Source: Icerya purchasi (taxonomy: Eukaryota > Arthropoda > Insecta > Hemiptera > Monophlebidae). Taken from it: 64,000 nt of DNA. Below, in pieces: positions 34,377 through 44,300 of this stretch. Below the pieces are notes generated by a model, which saw only the letters and a list, made by a program, of their open reading frames with translations, made no database searches and had not been told where the DNA came from. Position 1 is the first letter of the stretch. Every line of letters begins with the position of its first letter. A program made the position numbers and the translations under genes. Location of the stretch: assembly GCA_039619475.1 (NCBI GenBank), contig CM077115.1:449365292-449429291 (forward strand), written 5' to 3'.

Positions 34377-36212
34377 TCCGACGACGACGCCGCTAAACAT
34401 ACCGAGAGGAGGATGTGGATCAAAGGAGCACGCAAGAGATATTCGTCAGGTGCACACAACTTACTAATAGCCTACCAATTCGAGATTTTACTGAGTCTTC
34501 GGAGATGATGAATGAAATGATAGGAATGCGGCGATGGTGTGGCGGCCGCACGGACACTATCATTATTAGTAGAAAGTAAAAATTGGGACATGGTTTTGGT
34601 AACCAGAGAGAAGGAGTGAAAAAATGCAACACTCCATACTAGCCGGATCGTAGGATAGAACGGACATAAGACAAACGCAGTGACGGAGACTTAACGCCTC
34701 GTTGACTTGAAAACGGGCAGCGGTTACCGCAGGCGATCAAATAAAATGACAGATAGTAGAACAAAAAGCAAAGGAGGCAACATGAATAAAACCGAAATAA
34801 GAGTAAAAGGAAACGCGATTAATCTGGCAACATCTATCTCTATCCGCTTTGTCGTCGTCCTCTTCGTTGTCGTAGGCAACGAAACCAGATAAATTTTCCG
34901 TTATCACTTGTTATCGTCAAAATGAAATAGGTGCTCGAGCGCACCGAGCGGCATTAATATTTGTCGGGCTGCTGAACACCGAATGCTGTCCCCGTTATCT
35001 ACCTGAAATCAGCCGAGCAGTTTGAATCGCTTTTTTTTTTTTTTTGATTTTTTTGATTTTTTCTTTTTTCGGAGGGACGAGACGATTAGAATACAAGCAG
35101 ACGACTGGAAATAGAATAAAATAACAATAATAAAAATGAAAAAAAAAAAAAAAACGACATAGGAGAATGAAAAAAAAAGTAATAAACGAAAAAAAAAAAA
35201 CAACAAAAAACAGTATTCCGCGTTATTCGTCGTGTAGCGATGCGAGAGCAGTCGGAGAATTCTAAGAAAACACACACGGTGCGAACGCTTTGTTGGCGCG
35301 AGGCGTGGAACAGATTAATCCGATTTATGCCTACGAAAGAGAGAAATAGAAGTAAAAAAACAATATAATATAATATAATATAATAATAAGGAAAAAGAAG
35401 AAGATGAAATCGAAAGAAAACAAACAAATCGAGCGAGTTCCACAAAGTGGATATGGAGAAATATATATTCTAGACCGATTCAGTTGTAAGTGTGTGAGGA
35501 ATATAAATTTCTTGTCCCCTCTTCCATCCGCACATACATCATCCAATACATATAAGATATATACATGATGCATGTACACACATATAAACACATATACACA
35601 CATATAAACATATATATATATATATATATATTGTACATGTACATACGGTGAATGCAGTTGATAGAGTAGCGGGAAGATCTCCGGCATTAGTATTTATTTG
35701 CCGGTTTACAAATTTGATTAGCTGGTAAACAAGACAATAAACAAGGCGGAGAAAAAAGAACGAATAATGGTCGCGACAAGAGAACAAGATTAATAACGCA
35801 TACGACAAGCAAGTTATATCGCCAGCCGGTGTACGTAAATTGAGTTAGTTTTATTTTTTGTTTCTTATTTATTTATTATTTATTTTTAAAGGTGGCCCGG
35901 ATATTTACCATATTTTTCTGCGGACAATTACAGTACTTGAAAAACGTCGTTTTTTTTTATTTATTTATTTACTTTTTTTTTTACCTTTCCATTGAAGTAT
36001 TTTTGAGGGCGCGGTTGACTGTAAATATACGCGCACTGATTTATCATAAAAAAAAAGAAAAATAGAAAAAAAACATTAAAAATTTGAGCAATACGAATAG
36101 GAAGGAATTTAAAAAAATTCTTAATAGTAACATTACATGCCGGAGGGGTAAAGAGTGAGATAGTTTTTAATATCTAAAAATTACGTAATTCTAGACAGAG
36201 AAACGTGTTTTT

Positions 36213-36216
<4 letters not shown>
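33501..36216. other. Non-coding stretch with simple repeats and one GC-richer block
   Basis: A (TA)n tract lies at 33745-33789, poly-T near 33950-33965, a poly-A of about 31 at 34341-34371, T-runs at 35031-35046, A-runs at 35140-35155, and a TA tract at 35610-35631. 34372-35030 is GC-richer, with CG dinucleotides and GGCGGCCGC near 34540, and could be a host promoter or untranslated exon; no protein is recognised there. The rest is AT-rich noise. Confidence 0.4.
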
Positions 36217-36262
<46 letters not shown>

Positions 36263-36885
36263 TAAAAACTCGGTCATTTTTGACCTCTCTTGCTACATGT
36301 GATGCTGATCACATTTTCTTTGAGTGTCCTGCTCTTCGTAACGAACGCTCCCTTTTATACAGTCAGCTCCTGTCATTAGGTCTCCCTACTTCCTATAACT
36401 CTTCCTTTATCCTCTCCTTTCCTTCATCTTCTGTTGTGTCCGCACTGCTGTCCTTTGTTGCGTCGTCCATTTCGGACCGCTTAGTTATTTAATTTCTTAG
36501 CTTAGTTTTCTTGTTGTTGGGTCAATGCCGTTGGCGCGCCCACAAAAAAAAAAAAAAAACCCCTTGCTGTCATTTTTGTCTCTATCTTTTCTATATTTTG
36601 TATAAAATGATCAAAATTTACAATGTAATTCTTACTGGCATCAACACAAAGAAAATAACATAATCAATCCTATCCTAACATTTATATTTTCATTATATAA
36701 AATTAAAACATTTTTTCGTTACATATTTCGTTACATAAAATTGTGACATTTTTTAAACAACAATAACAAAAATCCTATAAAATATAACAAACGTTACATA
36801 AAATTGGGACATTTTTTCTAATGGGGGTAGCCTAAGAATTACGTTGTAATTATAAAAATAAAAAAAATATATATATATGTGTAAT
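36217..36885 (-). mobile_element. TA-bounded interspersed repeat, copy B, split by a retrotransposon
   Basis: Starts after a (TA)n tract (36217-36256) with AACTCGGTCATTTTTGACC, as in copies A and D, then is interrupted at about 36298 and resumes at 36560 with CCCTTGCTGTCATTTTTGTC, AAAATGATCAAAATTTACAA, the ACATAAAATTGTGACATTTT blocks and CCTAAGAATTACGTTGTAAT near 36831-36850, ending beside another TA-rich stretch. Relative to copies A and D a segment of about 25 bp (the AGGGGC…GCCCCT region) is missing before the interruption. Confidence 0.8.
36299..36559 (+). mobile_element. 5'-truncated I-like retrotransposon 3' end, inserted into repeat copy B
   Basis: Begins inside the codons for CDADHIFFECPALRNERSLL, reads SQLLSLGLPTSYNSSFIL and LLSFVASSISDRLVI in one open frame to a TAA at about 36490, then a short 3' UTR (GGTCAATGCCGTTGGCGCGC) and 17 A at 36543-36559. 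Flanking CTCTTGCTACAT (36287-36298) and CCCTTGCTGTCAT (36561-36573) look like a diverged target duplication. This is the least broken copy of this C-terminal domain in the window. The CDADH…C arrangement is probably a small metal-binding module (inference). Confidence 0.88.
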
Positions 36886-37404
36886 AAAAAAATATCATTT
36901 CGGCTTATTTGGTAAGAGTATAAGAAAAAACGACATTTTTTCCTACATTGTCGGGTGCCATGTGTAACTGATATAGATACGGTACATCAGAGCAGCTATT
37001 CTAAACTTGCTGGGTTAATCATAATTTTGTGGACTTCCTCTGATGGGTGGGTGGTTCATTTGAGACTCGTTTATGTTTCCTGATAAGCAAGCTTAATGCT
37101 GTCTGTAACGCAGAGAACTTTGAAATGTCGGGCCAATCACGGAGCTGGTGAAGATTTTTCGACTATATAGCGGTGTCTCGTGAATAAGAATTCAACGTAC
37201 ATGTACCGCTACGTTTTGCATTAATACGAGATCGCCTCTCCTCTTCCGTGTCATTCCACAGACTTCATAATTCTCCTGATTCGTTCTCTTATCACTAGAT
37301 TGTATAGCACTCGTTTCGTACAAATCGATTTCTTACAGAGCTTCAGTCATATTGGCATCGCGGATATAATTAATTACAGGCCCCCGATCATATTGGCTCT
37401 GCAG
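36886..37404. other. Spacer, nothing recognised
   Basis: Moderate GC, no motif. 37320-37410 has short repeated words (ATATTGGC, TATAATTAATT) just before the next relic. Confidence 0.4.
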
Positions 37405-37930
37405 GTATAATTAATTGGCTAGTTCATTAGCTCGATCTTCCGATCAGACTGGTCAATTTATACCCAAATTTTCCGCTTCTAATCTTAATGTTATTTCCAG
37501 GAAGTGTTTATTTCAAGGAAGTGTTTATTTCCAGGAAGTGTTTATTTCAAGGAAGTGTTTATTTCAAGGAAGTGTTTATTTCCATGAAGTGTTATCGTAG
37601 ATGATGGCACGATATTTATAACCCTTTTTGTTCTCTAATCCTGAATCCTTTTATCTTAATATCTAAATCCTCTTTCTTATCCTTGGTACTACTACTTCCC
37701 TCATCTTTCGTGCTTTCTTACCTCTTCTATCTGCAGGCTTCGCCTTGACCATAGTCGACACCTTCTGCATCCTCTTTTCGTTATGTCCTCTTCTCCTTTT
37801 TGTTTTTTCCATCTAGATGATTCTGATTTAATTTGCGATACATATCACACCTTCTTCGAATGCGCGTCTACATTTATTATAAAGAGGTTCCTTTTAACTT
37901 CCAATCAATTTATTCTGTAAAAGTAAATTT
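37405..37930 (+). pseudogene. I-like RNase H C-terminus and CDxxH domain relic with internal minisatellite
   Basis: Plus-strand LASSLARSSDQTGQFIPKFS then ASNLN (37417-37490) corresponds to the GNExADSLA…IPxSNL part of the RNase H region in the other copies. It is followed by an 18-bp tandem repeat (37498-37595), then LRLDHSRHLLHPLFV near 37738-37785 (RLRxxH…) and ICDTYHTFFECAS near 37834-37872, the CDADHIFFECP segment. Frame changes and the repeat break the frame. Same family as 5995-7142. Confidence 0.8.
37498..37595 (+). repeat. 18-bp minisatellite, about 5-6 units
   Basis: Unit AGGAAGTGTTTATTTCCA/AAG; the units differ mainly in the last three bases (CCA or CAA), and the last reads ATGAAGTGTT. 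It keeps the reading frame (18 is divisible by 3) inside the RNase H relic. Confidence 0.9.
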
Positions 37931-38942
37931 TCTATTTGTTTCTTTTTTTCTTTTTTTTTCTTTTTTACATATGTAAATTACAAAAAAAAAAATAAAATTG
38001 TTACGTTACGAATGTAAATATTAAATAGCCCGTCCGGTTTAAATCATGTATTAAAAATTATCATTAATATAATAAATGTAATTTTAGTAATATAACAGCG
38101 ATGTTAGTAAAATTGTGTCAGAATATATCATAAACTGTAGATAATAATTTTCGGACCGGTATAATGGAAATTTTATAAATGACACTGTAAACCAATGTTC
38201 ATCTTTACTATGATAAATATAACAATTTAAATAAATTAACGAAATGACTGTAGATTTAATTTTAATATAATAACATTTAAATATTCATATATATATATAT
38301 ATATAAGGTTTCTCAAATGAATTAACTTCCACTCGATTTATGGTATAAAAGTAAAATTTACAGTCGAAATAAAGATAACATTTATATTTTTGAAAACTGC
38401 ATGCCAGTGCCAGCTATCCATAAGCCGCGTATTGTCTGGATGTGGGAAGTATATTACGCAACGACAAGTGTACTTTGGGAATGCTACTTTGGATATCATC
38501 TTAAATAACGATATCAATAATATTAATAATTCATTTACCTTTTTAAAATTAACCAATCTATATAATACTTTATAATAATTAGCATGTGTAATTACATAAA
38601 AGATGCAAATGACCGCGCAGTCGAGCGTCTTCTTTAAATAAATAAAATAATAATAAATAATAATAATAATAAATAATAATAATAATAAATAATAATAATA
38701 ATAAATAATAATAATAATAAATAACAATAAAGATAACATTATTTTAACAATTCATAAACTTACCTACAAAAGCAAGAACGATTTTGGAAAGTGTTTAGTT
38801 TAGTAATTTTAACCAAAAACAGAAAATGATGAAATAACAAATAAAACAGATTTATTTGATAAATTTTTTTTTTTTTAGCTTTCTATAATTTACTGTTTCG
38901 TAATGTTTAATAAAATCGAAGCAGTGAAACCATTTTGCATAC

Positions 38943-38977
<35 letters not shown>

Positions 38978-40084
38978 ACTTCGTATCATTCGGTATTTGA
39001 CGTTGATGCATTATCTACAATCTTCCTCATGGCGTGAATAATGTCATCGACGAGCGTCTTATAAATATACATTTAAGCCGTTTATATTAATAATTGCATC
39101 GTCACTGATAAAGCCACACTTGAAAATTTAAGTGTAAAAAGGTAGTTCCTGAAATAATCAAGAGTTCACCAAACTCTCAGATGAGTTAGATGGGTTTAAC
39201 CGATTATGTGTCAAAAACTGTGTACTATACGACCCGGGTTAATGTTTGATTGGTACAAAAAAATCTGTACATGCTAATTTGTTTAGTTTAAATCTTACAT
39301 ATTTTTCAGATAATCTCTGTGTACAAGCACAACTTTGATTATTCCATTTTTTTCGATAAACGTATTTATGGTGCTGATATATCTATTTTCGGTAGAAACC
39401 ACGTTGAAAAAATTTAACAACAATGGACATGTTGATAACTTTTTTTTTTGGGGGGGGGGGGGCTTTAATAACAAATTCCACCCATTGTCTGTTACCTTCA
39501 ATTATTCATCTCAATTGTATCTTATGTTATAACTATACCAATATATCTTACTTTTTCGGACAAAATCGTAGATTACGTGATACGTCATCGGTAGTGAAAG
39601 GATATAATAGTTCATATTATATGAACACGGGATATTCTGTAATAATACGTCCGATGGAGATGAGAGGTGTACAAAGTAAAATAAGAACATTCTAAGAACA
39701 TGAGATCCGCATCGGCCACTTTGTCTACGTCCCTTCGATGTGTACAGAATGGGGAACCAATTCACCGAATTTTATAGAGAAAAGCAGGCAGCATATTTGT
39801 TGTCCCAGTGCGTAACCTACAGATTGCCACATAGAAGTTTCTTTTGAGTAGATGTTTAAGTAAAACAACCTGGAATACCATGGTTTGGCAGGAATTTTCC
39901 TTTGGACCATTCTATGTTTGTTAGTATATATACATATATATATATATGGGTTGTACCATAGAGATTCCTAATATTCTTTCTGCATTAATTTAATTATACT
40001 TAATAAATCCCCTCGGATGGGATATGCTGTAGCATCCTACAATTATCAGCCGCGTTTCTAGCCTAATTGTCACCAACCTCATTC

Positions 40085-40117
<33 letters not shown>

Positions 40118-41406
40118 GACATGGGCTCGAATTAATGCAAATTGAAAAACTGATAGGCCAGAAGCTTTCAAAGAAAAAACACAGATGATTTAATCGAAGA
40201 GAATATATAATTTAATATATAACTGAATGTCATTTTTGAAAGGGACATCAAACAACTTTTCGCAACAACCACAAAAACCTTCCCTTCTTTAAATCAGTAA
40301 TATTGATAAGTTCCTTTTCTTTGTTTTTAATTTTCTTAACAAGTGTGAAAAACATTCATTCAGTAAGTTTACTCTGTTTTCTTATTACATAATTCAATTA
40401 CGAATATACAACGAAGGATGCTCTGAACATATTTTGTGTTTTGCTGATCTTACAATTAGTGTTACTGTGAGAAACGTACCAATATTTTTTAATATGAAAT
40501 TGCAATATTTCGCTTAGTAATGGTGCAGTTAAGTTTATGAAGTGTAAACGCATTCGCACCAGACCCACGGAAACTGTCGAATGTCGCCGACCATTATTTC
40601 TTCTCGAAGATAATGTTGGTATAGCGATACATTTGCTCGTAATTCTGGTTTTGAATACCAGACTGCAGTTCTCTCTTTCTACGGAGAGAATAAAACCATT
40701 TTGTTCGATAGAATGACATTAATGCGTTTTAAAAGCAATGTTAGAAATCTCGGATATGTTAAATTGAACGACGATAAAGCGTGCATTTAGGTCGCGATAT
40801 ATAATTATCCCCTAACTACTTCCACGGACGGAACTTTATTTATTTTATCTTTTATCACAGTGCCGGTAAAAGAAATCAAAAACATCGTGGAATTAACTTT
40901 TTAAATAAAACGTATAAAAATTTAATAATAATAATAATGTTTAGACTTTTATTATTTATTTATTTCGATATAAAAAACGCGTGTCATGTTTAATACAGTA
41001 AAATTTAAAAATACACCTTTAACGAAAGATATGAAAATGATAATAAAATATTTACGCTTTAACGAAATAATGAAACTATAAACATAAATAAAAAACATCT
41101 TAACATTGAATATTAACATATTCTGGAAATGTTTGTTCCCTTGAATTTCGGAATTTTTAGTATACCACGGAAAAGAGAAAAGAAAAATATCGCTGTAAAG
41201 GTAGATTTAATTTACATTGTTGGAATTTAACTTAAATAATCTATCTCCCCCGCTCTATAGAGGAGAAGAGAAAGAAAAAGGATTGTTGTAGTAAAAATAA
41301 ACGTTAAATACGCGATTTGAATCTGAAATAAAAGTGTGGTTTAGGTCGGTTTGGTGTGTGCTCATTTTTGCTGATATTTTTTTCAGTTATCTCATTTGAA
41401 TGCTTC
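37931..41406. other. Long AT-rich stretch without recognised genes
   Basis: Simple repeats: TA at 38289-38305, (AAT)n at 38637-38735, TA at 38947-38973, G-tract at 39451-39463, TA at 39935-39947 and 40087-40114, (AAT)n near 40922-40938. Around 40560-40790 the sequence is GC-richer but no product is recognised. No element ends were found. Confidence 0.5.
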
Positions 41407-41414
41407 CTGAGAAT

Positions 41415-41839
41415 CAAGGCCGTGTCCACGGGGGGGGGGGGTAAAGCCCCCTTATGAGAACTGAAATAGTTATTATAAATACACAAAAATCTGAAAAAAA
41501 TCACAAATTTAAAATAAATATTGATGATTTTTTAGGGTGTTTTTACCTACTTTTAAAAGAAAAAAGAAAAAATAAGCTCCATATTTTTAGGTACTTCATT
41601 AATATTTTATGCAAAAAATTTTTTATTACGAGTATAATTAATAACATATATGTAATTTTTATTAATGTTCATATACGGGGGGTAATTCATTTATGTAAAT
41701 TATTAATATGTATAAATCAAAATGATGGAAATTATTAATAGTACGAATATTAGTGAAAAATGTATTGTTGTTTATAAAATAAAATGCAAAGAAAATTTTA
41801 CCCCCCCCCCCCCCCAAAAAAATTCTGGGCACGGGCCTG
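41415..41839. mobile_element. hAT-type MITE with perfect 8-bp target duplication
   Basis: Inverted ends CAAGGCC-GTGTCCACGGGG (left) and, in reverse from 41839, CAGGCCCGTGCCCAGAAT (right). The flanks are CTGAGAAT at 41407-41414 and CTGAGAAT at 41840-41847, identical. Left and right subterminal parts carry long G (41430-41441) and C (41801-41815) tracts, themselves inverted. The 425-bp body is AT-rich and codes for no recognised protein, so it is non-autonomous. Confidence 0.9.
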
Positions 41840-41847
41840 CTGAGAAT

Positions 41848-42873
41848 ACAACACGCTGTATACCGAATTCATCTCTACACTCGGATAATTCATTCCTATT
41901 AGTTATTTATTATTATATTTATTCGTGTATTTATTGTATTTCTGTTAATCAGCGTAATTTCCGTCTCTCGTCACATATATTTAGACAATATATATATTTC
42001 ACATTTAGTTTTAGCAATTTTTTTGTTTTACCTTATTTTCTCAAAATAAAAACAGCCTAATTAAGAGTCTGCTCCAGATTCCAACAGTGTCAGACGTTTA
42101 CAACACTAAATTTATGTAATGTAATATCTGGATATAATAAACACATACGGCATCTCTTGAGCGATTTTAATGTATTAAATTAACAACAGAAAAAAGTTAC
42201 AGCACACTACTGGTGACGGAGAAAATGAGTGTGTATGTTTTATTGAGATATCGAAAAAGTAAGTTGTACCAAGAATAAACTTTATATATATATATTACAA
42301 TTGTGTACAATGGGGCGGAGAAGAACATTGGATATTTTCCTCTGTACCGCTTTTAATGAATATACACGATCTACCCGTCTGCGTGTGGGTGTGTAATTAT
42401 GTGTACATGTGTGCGCAAGAATTTTAAACAGTGTTAAAGTAATTACCTCCCGGGTGATCTTGAATAAAGAGACTAAAACAATAATTACTTTATCGTAGTG
42501 TAGGTAATGAATAAGTGTAAAGTAGATAAGTTGCAATTATATGGCACGATATAAGAAGAAGAAAAATTACATACAAAATTAGAGAAGAAGGCTTACTATT
42601 CAATCTGGTCACACACGGGGGAAAATTAAAGGAAAAGTCCCAAGAGGAGGAAGGAGAGTGATAGTGAATACCAAATACAAAAGTATTCTTCCTACTATCA
42701 AAATTAGCTGGATGCCTCGTGATGAGCAACCTGTCGAACGGGAAATGCAACAATAATGATGATGAGTGTTAAAATAGGCACGTGCGTTTTTACCCGCGAT
42801 TTCCATAGCATTCTGTAATTCTTAGGTCGATCGAGAAGATTAGGAATAATTTAAAGTAAAAGACGTTACGACT
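41848..42873. other. AT-rich spacer
   Basis: Nothing recognised. A short TA tract lies near 42285-42295. Confidence 0.4.
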
Positions 42874-43880
42874 GTGTTTTCAAAATCATTCCTATTCGAC
42901 CACAGTGCTTCAGTTGAGATTGCACCTGTAATGTTATTACGTAGGCAATGGCAAGTTTATTTAGTTTTAAGAATAATTAACACGCGCTGTTTTCCAGAAA
43001 AAAACGTATTAATAATTAAATATAAACATTTGACATATTTCGGTGTCATCATTATCATGACTAATCTAAAATTTAAAATGAAAACAGTGGAAGAACACAA
43101 AAGGAAATACTATAAGTAGTCAATTAAAAAACGTATACAGACGGATCTAAAAGGCTTGTACAGGTAAATTGTTACTAGCAGCGTGCGCTTACGAAATTGT
43201 ACTAGTGTGGGAGTCCGTTTAAATGATGCTTGTTCGGCACTGGATGCGCAGAAATGCTTACAGTTCTGCTCTGTCTCCAGGAAGAGTACGACAATTCTAA
43301 AGCTCAACCGAAAAAGATACTGATTATTACTGATTCTCTGACCACTGTGCATATAGTCTACAAAATAATAATAACGCAGAAGAATCAATCGCGCAAAAAA
43401 TTCGAGGGACTCTGCTATTGCTAGATCAGAAGGGCTACCGGATCGAGTTTCTGTGGATCTCTGCACATACTCAGATCCCGGGGAATGAACGCGCAAATCT
43501 AGAAGCTCGGTTTGCTATGTTATCTCCGATGTCGCATAAATCGGAAGGCCCAACAACACTCGATACATTCCTACGTGAATGAGTAACTGAGCAGTGGAGC
43601 AAAGAATGGATGTCAATTCTTACGCCGAATAAAGCCCCGATGATCGAACTATGGTGGCCGCCGACTGATAGCCCGCGTGTCGAATACGGAACGATCAATC
43701 GGCTAAAAATATAGCATATAAAAGTCATGTGACCACATACTGCAAAGGATAACTCCCTATTAAGCACATGTCCATACCGTGCTGAATTAAAATACCCGTC
43801 AGTACGTCATAATTGAATGCCACAGTTTTAATGCAGTCCGCCCAAGCATTTTTACATCGTTAACAAAAATATTAAACAAC
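42874..43880 (+). pseudogene. I-group non-LTR element: RT thumb, RNase H and C-terminal relic
   Basis: Thumb: VLIIKYKHLTYFGVIIIMTN then LKFKMKTVEEHKRK near 43003-43105 (…YLGVxIDxxLxFxxHVExxxxK in intact RTs). RNase H: TVLLCLQEEYDN near 43258-43295 (AExxALxxxL helix), KKILIITDSLTTVHIV near 43310-43360 (second motif, ITDSxxxxxxV), FLWISAHTQIPGNERANLEA near 43449-43507 (third motif WxPxHxxIxGNExA, with Ser for Pro). Then WSKEW near 43595 and a C-terminal trace TINRLKI…HTAKDNSLLSTCPYRAE with Cys, and SVRHN near 43680-43820, equivalent to RLRxGHTxxTH…CPxC…xxxHxxxxC. The first RNase H motif is not clear. Distinct wording from the main I-like family. Frame changes near 43115, 43420 and 43580. Confidence 0.82.
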
Positions 43881-44199
43881 AAATTATAATATAACACTTT
43901 GAAAAAGTACATTCAGGATGGCGAACTGTTGCGTGGTCTTTAAGTAGCCTAGGCAGTTCTCACCGTGATTAACTTTGTAGTTAAAAACGGTTATTCTATT
44001 TAAAAAAAGAAAAACAATAAACGTATATGGACAAAATTTACATTCAGAAAACCCCGTCTATTTATAATATTCTCGATAAACAATTTAGAGTATCATATCG
44101 AACAACATTATTCTCCAAATTATTGAATACAAACGCACTATCCGTAAAAAATAATAAATACTATGAGTCAGGAATATGTTAAATAGCATGCGACAATTG
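43881..44199. other. AT-rich spacer
   Basis: Nothing recognised. Confidence 0.4.
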
Positions 44200-44300
44200 C
44201 AGTGGCGGATCCACGGGAAGGGGAATAGGGGACATTTCCTCTCCCCCAAAGAACTAAAGCATCTATGAAAAACTTTTTTGTTAATTTATGATATGAAAGA
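44200..44300 (+). mobile_element. Solo end of the GTGGCGGATC-type MITE
   Basis: CAGTGGCGGATCCACGGG followed by GGGGAATAGGGGACATTTCC and CTCTCCCCCAAAGAACTAAA matches the right end of the element at 28534-29187 read in reverse (GAGTGGCGGATCCACGGGG, AATAGGGGACATTTCTCC, CCCCAAAAGAACC). The similarity fades by about 44300, and no partner end is found downstream, so this is a truncated copy. Confidence 0.75.

Noticed and set aside
35009..35808. Several overlapping minus-strand readings of 88-119 residues
   Set aside because: They are Phe/Tyr/Ile-rich translations of poly-A, TA and CA tracts with no domain; low-complexity artefacts.
38338..38739. 133-residue minus-strand reading (MLSLLLFIIIII…)
   Set aside because: More than a third of it translates an (AAT)n microsatellite and the rest shows no family; not a gene.
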